NCBI GenBank assembly: GCA_003526375.1
Contig: DPDG01000072.1
Location: 1-41,632, forward strand
Reading direction: 5' to 3'
Length of the DNA stretch: 41,632 nt
DNA from: Lentisphaeria bacterium
GTDB lineage: Bacteria > Verrucomicrobiota > Lentisphaeria > Victivallales > UBA1829
Shown: positions 25,801-34,400 of the stretch, in pieces
Position numbering within the stretch: the stretch's first letter is position 1
Layout of the letters: each line of letters begins with the position of its first letter
The notes under the pieces: model-generated
Database searches by the model: none
What the model was told of the DNA's origin: nothing
What the model saw: only the letters and a program-made list of their open reading frames with translations
Made by a program: the position numbers and the translations under genes

Positions 25801-25862
25801 AAAGGGCAGAAAGATGAAAGCGGGGGGGTTGCTCCCTGTTCCGCCGTCTTTTCTGTCCTTTC
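25801..25862 (+). terminator. Imperfect stem between pgi and the radical SAM gene
   Basis: AAAGGGCAGAAAGA (25801-25814) can pair with TCTTTTCTGTCCTTT (25847-25861) with one bulge and one G-U pair. No T tract follows immediately. It may be a partial terminator or an mRNA processing site between the two genes. Confidence 0.35.
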
Positions 25863-25887
25863 CGTTATTTTAAGGCAAAGCATTACC

Positions 25888-26865
25888 ATGACTGAAACTC
25901 TTTCCGAAGAACTTCGCGCGGTCATCCGGACCTATCCGGTCAAGATAACTGCGCATTACAAGTCGCTGATCCGCGAAAAAGACGATCCAATCTGGCGGCA
26001 GTGCATGCCGTCAGAGGCGGAACTGGGCCCGCTTCAGGATGCTCTGCCCGACGACGGGCTCGGAGAAATTCCGCAGAGCCCGTGCCCGCACCTGATTCAC
26101 CGTTACGCCGACCGTGTCGTGCTGTTGTCCACAAACCGATGCTTCGCGCTCTGCCGCTTCTGTTTCCGGAAACGCCTCTGGAAGGAGCCGCCGTTCATTG
26201 TGACGGAGGGGGAGCTGGACGAGGTTACGGGGTATCTGCGGAACCACCCGGAGGTCAGGGATATCCTGATTTCCGGCGGAGATCCGCTTACAATCCCGGA
26301 CGAACAGTTTTTTCCCATCGTGGACCGTCTGGCGGCGGTTCCGTCCCTGGAAATCATCCGGGTTTGTTCCCGCGCTCCGGTTTTCGAGCCGTCACGGATC
26401 ACGGAAGCGTTTGCCGAGCGTCTCGGCAGATGCGAAAAAACATGGTTCATGACTCATTTCAACCATCCGCGCGAACTGACGGCGGACTCTCTGGAAGCCT
26501 GCCGCCGGCTGCGCGCAAACGGAATTCCCGTCCTGAACCAGACCGTCCTCCTGAAAGGTGTCAACGACGATCCCGTGCTTCTCGCGGATTTCTTTCACGA
26601 GCTTGCCGCGCACAGGATTCTTCCCCACTATCTTTTCCATATTGATCCGATCCGGGGTGTCGCCCATTTTGCCACGGGGATGAAAAAAGGGCTGGAGATC
26701 ATGGAATATTTCAGAAAACATCTTTCTTCCGTTGCGACACCGGTTTTTGCGCTTGATTTACCGGAAGGCGGTGGTAAAGTTCATCTGTTCCCGGATTACT
26801 CCGCAGGGGAAGAACAGTTGTTCTTCGGACTGGACGGGAAGAAGATCAGGCACCCGCTGGCATAA
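25888..26865 (+). CDS. KamA-family radical SAM enzyme (lysine 2,3-aminomutase or EpmB type)
   Basis: A 325-residue protein. The CFALCRFC motif (C85, C89, C92) is the CxxxCxxC that binds the 4Fe-4S cluster for S-adenosylmethionine cleavage; it is followed by ILISGGDPLTIPD, the GGE-like motif, and PVLNQTVLLKGVNDDP, characteristic of lysine aminomutases. The ATG at 25888 is used; a longer frame upstream has no family similarity. At 325 residues it is shorter than catabolic KamA (about 416, with a C-terminal zinc/oligomerisation part) and closer to EpmB, which turns lysine into beta-lysine for elongation factor P. The catalytic lysine binding PLP in the C-terminal part is likely the GGGKVHLFPDY region. 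No epmA or efp is in the window. Confidence 0.8.
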   Translation: MTETLSEELRAVIRTYPVKITAHYKSLIREKDDPIWRQCMPSEAELGPLQDALPDDGLGEIPQSPCPHLIHRYADRVVLLSTNRCFALCRFCFRKRLWKEPPFIVTEGELDEVTGYLRNHPEVRDILISGGDPLTIPDEQFFPIVDRLAAVPSLEIIRVCSRAPVFEPSRITEAFAERLGRCEKTWFMTHFNHPRELTADSLEACRRLRANGIPVLNQTVLLKGVNDDPVLLADFFHELAAHRILPHYLFHIDPIRGVAHFATGMKKGLEIMEYFRKHLSSVATPVFALDLPEGGGKVHLFPDYSAGEEQLFFGLDGKKIRHPLA

Positions 26866-26882
26866 AAAACAGGAACAGGCGC

Positions 26883-29165
26883 ATGGGAAAAACACAGGAT
26901 CAGCCGGAAAACAACGCATCCAACAGAACGGTCAAAGTCCAGCCTGCCGGAAAAACCGGGAACGGGCAGAGCACAATCCGTGTTTCCGGCGCCTTTTCCG
27001 CCCATATCTTCAACAGGAAACGGGAAATCGACGATCTGCTTGTTTCAAAAAAACTTTCGGTGTATACATCCGGGGATCTGGAATCCTCTCCCGAACTCCC
27101 GGTAAAACTTACCGAACTTGATATCGAATACGCAACGCTGGAGAAATTCGCGGAAGGGGGGCAGGCGACGATTTCCGTGGCGCGCGATAAAAACCTGAAG
27201 CGGATCGTTGCGGTAAAATCCCTGAAGAAAAATCTCATGAATCAGGACAACGTCGAAGAGTCCTTTATTACGGAGGCGAAAGTTACGGCACAGTTGGACC
27301 ATCCCGCGATCATTCCCATCTACGGGCTCAACAATGACAGCGACGACGGCATCCATCTGGTCATGAAACTGGTCAACGGCAAAACGCTCCGCGAATATCT
27401 GCGGAATGTCATCCTGAACTACCGGATGAAAGGAATCCGCTCTTTCGACGAGGAGGCGGCGCTCGGAAAGCGCCTTGAAATCTTTCTCCATGTCTGCGAC
27501 GCCATCGCCTATGCGCATCACCGGAACATCATGCACCGCGACCTGAAACCGGAAAACATCATGCTCGGCGAATACATGGAGGTCTATGTCATGGACTGGG
27601 GCATCGCCAGAAAGATACGCACGCCGGAAAATTCACCGCCCCTGCCTCATGATGTGTCGGGGACTCCGCGTTATTTTTCGCCGGAAGCCCTGTGCGGAGA
27701 ACAGTGCGATGAACGCTCCGATATTTTCACACTGGGGCTGATCCTTCAGGAGATCGTGACCCTTCAGTTTGCGGTCAGGGGGGAAAGCGATGAACAGCTG
27801 ATGCACAGAATCGTCAACAACGAACTGGAGCCTGTGGAACATCTTTTCCACAGGAAGATCGATTCGAATCTCAAGGCGGTCATCCGCAAAGCCTGCGCCT
27901 ATGAACCAGCGGAACGCTATGCGTCCGTAACGGAGCTTTCCGAAGATATCCGGCGGTATATGAACGGACTGTCGATTTCGGCGCGGCCGGATGATGTCTT
28001 CATGAAAACCGCGCGTTTCGCCTACCGGCACCGGCGGGGGATGCTGACTGCGTTTCTGGCTGTCATGCTTGCGGCGGTGTCCCTGGCGGCATATTCCATC
28101 TACGAGCGTCTGCGCCATGCGACGGAGATGAGCCACAGAAGCGAAGCCATGAATTCCGTCTACGGAAAAACCGCCGCATCCGCCGCGGACTTCGATATGA
28201 CTGCGCTCCATATGCAGGACCTTCTCTGCTCCATCGCGCAGACTGCGAGTTATCTGCTCTGCTATAATACATCATACGAGACGATGGAAAACGCCTTTTA
28301 TCCGTTTCAGCCGGACAACGACAGGACAAAATTTCCGCCGGGGCTGGTTTATTCGCCGTTCCACAAGCGCCAGACTTCATTTGAATGCGGAGTTTACAAA
28401 ATTGCCCCGGACGCCGATCTGCCGGAGGTCCGGAAGTTTCTGGCGAAAGTCTCTCCGATTCTGCCGAATATGATCCGGACCGTGCTGGAAAGCCAGCCGG
28501 GAGTCCATCTGTCGCAGAAGAACTATGAGGAGAAGAAAAAGGAATGGCTGGAACACGGACTGCCTGTCAAGGCGGTGTTCGCCGCCTCGAAATACGGCGT
28601 CACGATGCTCTACCCGTGGCGCAATACCTATACGGAGGATTACGACCCGCGCAAGCGCCCGTGGTACCGCCATGCGCTTGAAAGCTGGAGTCCTGTCTGG
28701 GGGCAGCCCTATGTGGATGAAGATTCCGCCTCCGGGCTTTCGATTCCCTGTTCGATGCAGATCCGGGATATTCAGGGAAATTTTTACGGGGTTGCGGGAC
28801 TGGATCTCTCGTTCAACAAACTGACGGAGAATCTTCTGAAAGCAGGCAATACCGGCAGCCATGTTCTGGAAAAAGCGATCATTGATCCGGAAGGACGTGT
28901 CATTCTTTCTTCCGCCTCGCAATATTTCAACAGGACATTCGATCCGAAGGACTATGTCAACCCCGAACTTGAGATGCCGCTGTTCAAAGATGACATTATC
29001 CGTACGATGATCCTGAAACAGGGCAAAACCTTCGGGCTTTTCCTGATCGAAGAAAACGGCCGGGAGGTTCTTTATTCCTTTGCCCATCTGAAGATCTTCA
29101 ATCTTTATTATGTGGAGGTTATTGATTTTCAGAAACTTCTGATTAAAAACATAAGCATGGAATAA
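26883..29165 (+). CDS. Ser/Thr protein kinase with extracellular Cache sensor
   Basis: A 760-residue membrane kinase. Residues 80-370 are a Hanks-type kinase: glycine loop FAEGGQATISVARD, VAVK with the ATP-binding Lys, MHRDLKPEN (218-225), DWG in place of DFG (238-240), and GTPRYFSPEAL. One transmembrane helix follows (about 386-406, MLTAFLAVMLAAVSLAAYSI). The C-terminal 350 residues outside the membrane resemble a double Cache domain, with DPRKRPWYRHALES as the ligand-site signature and VAGLDLSFNKL. Kinase inside with a small-molecule sensor outside is the reverse order of chemoreceptor and histidine kinase sensors, which usually carry Cache at the N-terminus. It follows the radical SAM gene by 17 bases. 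Substrates unknown. Confidence 0.85.
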   Translation: MGKTQDQPENNASNRTVKVQPAGKTGNGQSTIRVSGAFSAHIFNRKREIDDLLVSKKLSVYTSGDLESSPELPVKLTELDIEYATLEKFAEGGQATISVARDKNLKRIVAVKSLKKNLMNQDNVEESFITEAKVTAQLDHPAIIPIYGLNNDSDDGIHLVMKLVNGKTLREYLRNVILNYRMKGIRSFDEEAALGKRLEIFLHVCDAIAYAHHRNIMHRDLKPENIMLGEYMEVYVMDWGIARKIRTPENSPPLPHDVSGTPRYFSPEALCGEQCDERSDIFTLGLILQEIVTLQFAVRGESDEQLMHRIVNNELEPVEHLFHRKIDSNLKAVIRKACAYEPAERYASVTELSEDIRRYMNGLSISARPDDVFMKTARFAYRHRRGMLTAFLAVMLAAVSLAAYSIYERLRHATEMSHRSEAMNSVYGKTAASAADFDMTALHMQDLLCSIAQTASYLLCYNTSYETMENAFYPFQPDNDRTKFPPGLVYSPFHKRQTSFECGVYKIAPDADLPEVRKFLAKVSPILPNMIRTVLESQPGVHLSQKNYEEKKKEWLEHGLPVKAVFAASKYGVTMLYPWRNTYTEDYDPRKRPWYRHALESWSPVWGQPYVDEDSASGLSIPCSMQIRDIQGNFYGVAGLDLSFNKLTENLLKAGNTGSHVLEKAIIDPEGRVILSSASQYFNRTFDPKDYVNPELEMPLFKDDIIRTMILKQGKTFGLFLIEENGREVLYSFAHLKIFNLYYVEVIDFQKLLIKNISME

Positions 29166-29195
29166 TATCCCGGGCGGAACCGGCAGCTTTGTTCT

Positions 29196-30794
29196 TCATG
29201 TTCTCTGCGGCGATTCGATGATTTCGACTTCAGAGGGTGCCTTGATTTCCGGCTTTTTCCCTTTTTCCGCCGTGACTGTAACCGGTCCATGCGGAGTCGG
29301 GTAACGCACCGCGGCATATTCCAGATCGCAGAGATCGGGAGAAATTGAAATCGTTCCGCCTCCGGGTTCCAGAAAGCGAATTCCGGCAATCCGCCTGCTG
29401 AGGAACGAGGTCGGCCCGGACGCCCAGCCATGGCACAGGCTGTGCCGCAATCCCTTGTAGCAGTATGCGCCGAAATCCGCATGCAGGTCGTCCCTGCCGT
29501 GAACCGGCAGTTCTGAAATCGGAGAGGTATTCTTCAGCCAGTCCAGATCGAAATCCTCCCAGAAAGTCGTGGCTCCATAATCCAGCATCCCGCCCCAGTA
29601 GCGGCGGATGACTTCCAGAGCGTTCGGAGTCGGCTGGGCGTAAAGCATGTAACAGCCGTAGAACGTGCTGAGACCACGGAACGGGTTTCGGAGCAAAACC
29701 TGGGAACAGTCTGAAAGACCGCTGATGGTCATGATTGCCGCCGCGGCTTTGCACTCGCCGCAGTCCGGGATGTAACCGCGCAGTTTCTCCAGTGCCGTGC
29801 GGCAGAGCAAGGTGTCCGTTTCCAGCGAGCGGCAGATATTGAGTCCGCAGCGGAATGCCCAGTAGAGCAGTCCGTGAAGCCCGGCATGAAGCCCCTGCGG
29901 ATTGTCGTTGTTCGGCCAGTCCAGGAAACGGCGCCCGACGATCCGTTCCGCGCCGCCGGGGGCAATCATCCCCGCAAAATGTTTTAACAATTCATCAATA
30001 TATTCTTTCTGAGCCGCGAGATAATTCCGGTCGCCCGTATGCCGATAGTACTCCCAGTGGCTGATGATGAACCAGAGGGAGTAGGTAACGATGCCGTTCA
30101 TCCAGCCGGGCAGCGGAGTCTGTTTCTTCAGATAATCCAGTGTCCTGCGGACAAGTGACGTATCGGAAAAGACAGCCAGAATCGTGCGCAGTTCCGGATT
30201 GAGGTCTCCCATCCACGGCAGACGGTCCCGCTTGGCGCCATCGTAAATATAATCCTGCATATTGAGCAGAACCGTATATGCGCCGGTCTTCCAGATGCGG
30301 TTCAGCCGTTCATCGGACGATTCAAAACTCCCCGTCCACTCAAGTTCCCGGTACAATGCCACGGCTAGAATATTCTGAAACGCCAGATTCTTTTCCGGTT
30401 CCAGAGAATCGATCCGGGCGAACCGGAACGCGGTATTGCCGTATTCGATCATTCCGTTCCGGGGCAGGAGCAGTTCCGTGTCATGGACAGCATGATCCTG
30501 ATTCGGTTCCTGCATGGCTTCGCCGGCGGATTCTCCGAAGCGGAGGCGGATTTTCCCCGCTTCCCGTGAAAGCAGGCGGACGCCTCCGTGAAGTTCGATT
30601 CCGAAGTCAACCAGAATCCATCCGCCGGGCTGAATGGTGCATTCCGGTTTTGTTTTTCCCCACAGAAACAGTTGGACTTCAGGGTTGTTGACGACTGCTT
30701 CCGCACCAAGAAAGTTTTCTCCGGCCATGACGCGGTTCACCGGCAGATAGCGGCGCACCCGTTCATCCTCAATTGCATTGCTGTACAAGTTCAT
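29196..30794 (-). CDS. GH78-like alpha-L-rhamnosidase family protein
   Basis: A 532-residue cytoplasmic protein of the six-hairpin type. The beta-sandwich N-terminal part (GGWILVDFGIELHGGVRLLS, GKIRLRFGESAGEAM) and DYIYDGAKRDRLPWMGDLNP, which corresponds to the conserved acidic stretch of GH78 (D...RDERLGWTGD), support the call; the GWASGPTSFL and EPGGGTISISPDL segments near the end match the C-terminal sandwich. The ATG at 30794 is favoured over a TTG at 30812; either overlaps or abuts the stop of the upstream gene, implying coupling. It would remove terminal rhamnose or a related deoxy sugar from fragments made by the secreted hydrolase before it. Confidence 0.7.
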   Translation of the reverse strand: MNLYSNAIEDERVRRYLPVNRVMAGENFLGAEAVVNNPEVQLFLWGKTKPECTIQPGGWILVDFGIELHGGVRLLSREAGKIRLRFGESAGEAMQEPNQDHAVHDTELLLPRNGMIEYGNTAFRFARIDSLEPEKNLAFQNILAVALYRELEWTGSFESSDERLNRIWKTGAYTVLLNMQDYIYDGAKRDRLPWMGDLNPELRTILAVFSDTSLVRRTLDYLKKQTPLPGWMNGIVTYSLWFIISHWEYYRHTGDRNYLAAQKEYIDELLKHFAGMIAPGGAERIVGRRFLDWPNNDNPQGLHAGLHGLLYWAFRCGLNICRSLETDTLLCRTALEKLRGYIPDCGECKAAAAIMTISGLSDCSQVLLRNPFRGLSTFYGCYMLYAQPTPNALEVIRRYWGGMLDYGATTFWEDFDLDWLKNTSPISELPVHGRDDLHADFGAYCYKGLRHSLCHGWASGPTSFLSRRIAGIRFLEPGGGTISISPDLCDLEYAAVRYPTPHGPVTVTAEKGKKPEIKAPSEVEIIESPQRT

Positions 30795-30795
30795 A

Positions 30796-33561
30796 TCAGA
30801 GCACCAGTTCAAATTTGACAGTTGGGAATATTATTCCTTTGTCTGTTCTCAAGTCAAGACGGGCATTGCCTGCGGCAGTAGAATCCGGTAATGAGAACCA
30901 GATTTTGTTGCGACCGCCTTCCAGGGATATGGGAGGCATTTTAAAACTTCTGCCTTCACTGTCTGTCAGAGTTCCATACAGTAAGTTTATTTGATCCGGC
31001 TGTTTCAGGGCAATTTCGCAAGAAAAAATATTGCCGACGGAAACAAAACGCGGAGCTCCTGCAATTCTGCCATCGGCATGATCATTTTGCACTGCGGGAT
31101 TTATGAAATTTAAAATTCCCCCGTCCCCCAGAGAACCGCGTCCCGTATGATATTGTACCCAGTCTGAAAGCTGTCCCCGCCAAAGACGACAAATATTTAT
31201 CAGCCATTTTGTACCGTTTGCCGGTGCATCTTCAAGTCCGAAATCACTCCAGGGAATAAAGATTTCCTGGTCAATGCCGCCGTTTTTCCGGAAACGTGTC
31301 GCACATCTGATACTGTTTGTAATACTTTCCTGGTCACGAAGCCAGCAGTGGCGCCCTTTTGCATTGATGATGAAACGATAACGCGGTGTCAGCTCATCAA
31401 GAAAGAAGAAAATCTCAATGCTGTCGTCATAGCGCATATCACCATCTCCGTTTGTACGTTCCCTGCAAGCGGTCGGATTCACGTGGTTGCAACCGATATA
31501 GATGTACAATCCTTTCTCTCCGTGTAAAAAACGGGTACTTGTGCCGCTTGGAAGGAGTTTTTTAAACTCTTCTTCCGTCCGTCCTTTTTTCAGGCTTGGA
31601 ATTGCACTGGTCTGCCACTGAAAATCTGTTGCGACATTGCCGGGTTTCCGCCAAAGGCGTTCCGGTACTCCATCTATCTGCGGCGGACCAGCGACAAATA
31701 TGGAATCGACATTCCTCGGACGTACCAATGATTTCAGCGGTAACGCTTCTGCGGATAATTTCTTCTCTTTTTCGTTGATTGTTTTTTTCGGACGAAGCGG
31801 AGAAAGATTCATAATACGGCGGGCATAATCTATTTCCATAATAAATTTCCTGCGGATAGCATCCAGCTCGGCATCAGAAAGCATTCCAAGCATACGGTTG
31901 TAAGTGACACTGTTTTCCATAATGCCGAGAATCTTCATCCGTGATTTTTTCATCCGTTCCGCATCATCTTTTCTGCCTGTCTTGCGTAGAAACTCTTCCA
32001 TCCTGATATGTTCTTCTCCATAGAACCAGTCACCAAAACCTTCCCGTTCCCGTTCAAGAGGAAGCGATGTAAAACATCCATCTGGAGTTGTCATGGAGTA
32101 AGTCCACATACTTTTCTGCCAATTGCACCAGTTATCCGCCCATTGATAATGTCCGTCGGAACCGCAGGCGAGCTGATAAAGACCGTTTGCTCTCCGTAAG
32201 CCGCTGTTATAAGTAAGAACAGAAGCTCCATTTTTCCGTGTACGTTCCAGTCCCTCCCGTGTCCAGAGAACATAGATGCGCTTTGCGATATTATAACGCT
32301 CCCCGCGATCATCCGGAATCCACCAGCCGCCATAAGGATTATCAATCATCGCAGTCTGTTCTGGTCCGGCAATATTCACAAGAACCGGAGTAAAAGCATC
32401 CACTCTTGCTTTTTTTTGTCCCGGAGTATTGTTCACCTCTTCATCCGCAAACAGGAAGACCGGACCCCAGTGATTTTTATCTGCAAATTCAAGCAAATCT
32501 TTGACAGCCTCCCTGAAATACTCTTTTGCTTGATCCGGATATGCCTCTGCTTGTGCAGCGTGTACCTCCTTTGGGGTAATACCGTCTTCTTTGAATAATC
32601 CTTTTGCCGCGCCGGAAACGGCGGCTGCGACCAGGCGGAGATCCAGCCCGGCAGGTCCTTCTATTCCAACTGAGCGAACCTCTTGAATTATCCTGTTGAT
32701 TTCACTCCAGTCATATATTCCTTTCCCATTTTTAAACTTGATCTTTGGGGAAACATGATAAAAGATCGGACTGTTGTATCCCCGGCTTCTGAAAAAGCGG
32801 AAATAATGTTTTAAGTTTTCCTTGTTCCAAAAATCCGTACTCCAGTTATTTCCCCTTTTCTGGCTGTAAAGTACTCCCGGCAGAAAAAGCCCGCGCACTT
32901 TTCCTGGCCATTGGAAATCCAGATTCAAAACTTCTATTTCAAGTGTAATTGTCTCATGGCAGGTGCCATTTTCAATTATGATTTCTCCCTCATAAAATCC
33001 AGGCAGAGTATCTTTGGGAATTGCTATGGAAAGATAGAAAAAACTGGAATGCCCTTTTGCTAGTTTTGACGGCAGAGCATTCGAAAGAAACTCCGCTTTG
33101 AAAAGCTCTTTATAACGAGCTGGGGCCCCCTCAAAGGCTTTCACGGATTGAAGCAGCAGATGATCTGTCTCAATCCGCCGGCCAGAACTGCTTTTCAGGC
33201 TGCGGCAGACAAATCTCAGATGATTGAGATTTTGAAGCGCTCGGAGAACAAAAGAAAAAGTACGGATTTCACCCCGGGAAGCCTGGGCAGTAATTTTACG
33301 ATTTAAAGAACCCGGTTTCTCCCATATAAAATCAGGTCTTGGTGTCACGGATATGTCCACTGCACCAACTGCAAATCCTCTGCAAATATCTTCTTTTGCC
33401 GGTTGCCAGCAACCGGAAGCACGAGAGGAATATCCGGGCTTGTTTTGGAAACCTGGAAAATCATGTGCAAGAACTCTGAAATATTCCGGAGACTCCGAGT
33501 GAAGCAGGAATGGAACTACACAGAATAACATAAGTAAACTTTTGGAAGATGATATATTCAT
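30796..33561 (-). CDS. Secreted GH123-like protein with C-terminal CBM9-type domain
   Basis: A 921-residue protein with signal peptide (SSSKSLLMLFCVVPFLLHSE). The N-terminal beta-sandwich ends near GTCHETITLEIEVLNLDFQW, typical for DUF4091/GH123 proteins. In the barrel, PVFLFADEEVNNTP carries an Asp-Glu pair like the D-E catalytic pair of GH123 N-acetylgalactosaminidases. From about 650 a CBM9-like domain follows: QIDGVPERLWRKPGN, then DDSIEIFFFLDELTPRYRFI and WLINICRLWRG. RBS AAAGGGG before ATG 33561. The protein is AT-richer than its GC-rich neighbours on both sides, suggesting separate origin. The catalytic family assignment is from motif and order of domains only. Confidence 0.65.
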   Translation of the reverse strand: MNISSSKSLLMLFCVVPFLLHSESPEYFRVLAHDFPGFQNKPGYSSRASGCWQPAKEDICRGFAVGAVDISVTPRPDFIWEKPGSLNRKITAQASRGEIRTFSFVLRALQNLNHLRFVCRSLKSSSGRRIETDHLLLQSVKAFEGAPARYKELFKAEFLSNALPSKLAKGHSSFFYLSIAIPKDTLPGFYEGEIIIENGTCHETITLEIEVLNLDFQWPGKVRGLFLPGVLYSQKRGNNWSTDFWNKENLKHYFRFFRSRGYNSPIFYHVSPKIKFKNGKGIYDWSEINRIIQEVRSVGIEGPAGLDLRLVAAAVSGAAKGLFKEDGITPKEVHAAQAEAYPDQAKEYFREAVKDLLEFADKNHWGPVFLFADEEVNNTPGQKKARVDAFTPVLVNIAGPEQTAMIDNPYGGWWIPDDRGERYNIAKRIYVLWTREGLERTRKNGASVLTYNSGLRRANGLYQLACGSDGHYQWADNWCNWQKSMWTYSMTTPDGCFTSLPLEREREGFGDWFYGEEHIRMEEFLRKTGRKDDAERMKKSRMKILGIMENSVTYNRMLGMLSDAELDAIRRKFIMEIDYARRIMNLSPLRPKKTINEKEKKLSAEALPLKSLVRPRNVDSIFVAGPPQIDGVPERLWRKPGNVATDFQWQTSAIPSLKKGRTEEEFKKLLPSGTSTRFLHGEKGLYIYIGCNHVNPTACRERTNGDGDMRYDDSIEIFFFLDELTPRYRFIINAKGRHCWLRDQESITNSIRCATRFRKNGGIDQEIFIPWSDFGLEDAPANGTKWLINICRLWRGQLSDWVQYHTGRGSLGDGGILNFINPAVQNDHADGRIAGAPRFVSVGNIFSCEIALKQPDQINLLYGTLTDSEGRSFKMPPISLEGGRNKIWFSLPDSTAAGNARLDLRTDKGIIFPTVKFELVL

Positions 33562-33577
33562 AGAAAACCCCTTTCAA

Positions 33578-34399
33578 TTACCAGACAAATTTTGTACCTG
33601 TATTTCCATAGACCGGATGCCAGTGTCCAATCCCTGGACCTGCATCCTTTTTGAATGTAATGATGCGTCCCTTGATTGAGATTACATGTCCATCCATAAA
33701 TAATACATTGGTACCGACTCTGGAATATGGATCGGGCGGCACTCCGGAATCGTCTGGAATTGAAGGAATAAGACTATGCGGATGACGGTAACCAATACGA
33801 CTGTGCCCTCCCATCGTAGCATTCATTGCAGTTATTGTGCCAATGCCTTCCACAAATAGAAAAGTTTTTGCCGGGAATTTTATAAAATTTTCCAAGCGTC
33901 CATCCAGATGTTCATTCAGGATGTAAGAGAGTCCGCCTTTTCCTGTCATATATTGATTCGTTGGCGAATCACTGAACAACGGTTTTTTGTCAGAGGGACA
34001 CATCAGACTGCGAATAACCAGAGTAGAGTCAAGTTCAATTGACTCACCAAAACTTTTCGATGGAAATTTCAGATATGAGGCAAGCATGTGTGTCCAACTG
34101 TTAAACACTGGTGTGGAACCGCCCTTTCCGCGAAGTTTGGGAAGGAGCATTCCTGTATCTCCGGTATATTGTATCGCTCCGAATCCTAACTGCCTCATAT
34201 TATTCATACAACTGACTCCCTGCACTTTTTCCCGTGCTTTATTTAATGCCGGAAGCAGCATGGCGGCAAGAATCGCGATGATTGCAATAACGATAAGAAG
34301 CTCTATCAGAGTGAAAGATTTCTTTTCCCTCTGTTTCCCGCTTTTCTTCCCTTTCGGCAAAGTCAGTCGCCAAGGATGGTTTCCTTGTAATTTTCTCAT
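33578..34399 (-). CDS. Pseudopilin-like protein (DUF1559 type)
   Basis: Leader QREKKSFTLIELLIVIAIIA followed by ILAAMLLPALNKAREKVQGV, the standard pseudopilin opening, with Ser instead of Gly before FTLIE. The C-terminal region SRVGTNVLFMDGHVISIKGR is the usual DG-containing end, though the H of H-X9-DG is Ser here. The start is taken as ATG 34399 (AGGAAAG upstream), two bases after the LacI stop; ATG 34417 overlapping the LacI end is the alternative. The mature protein of about 240 residues would sit in the inner membrane with the globular part outside. Its place between a sugar regulator and secreted hydrolases suggests a role in handling or displaying these enzymes, which is inference. Confidence 0.8.
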   Translation of the reverse strand: MRKLQGNHPWRLTLPKGKKSGKQREKKSFTLIELLIVIAIIAILAAMLLPALNKAREKVQGVSCMNNMRQLGFGAIQYTGDTGMLLPKLRGKGGSTPVFNSWTHMLASYLKFPSKSFGESIELDSTLVIRSLMCPSDKKPLFSDSPTNQYMTGKGGLSYILNEHLDGRLENFIKFPAKTFLFVEGIGTITAMNATMGGHSRIGYRHPHSLIPSIPDDSGVPPDPYSRVGTNVLFMDGHVISIKGRIITFKKDAGPGIGHWHPVYGNTGTKFVW

Positions 34400-34400
34400 T

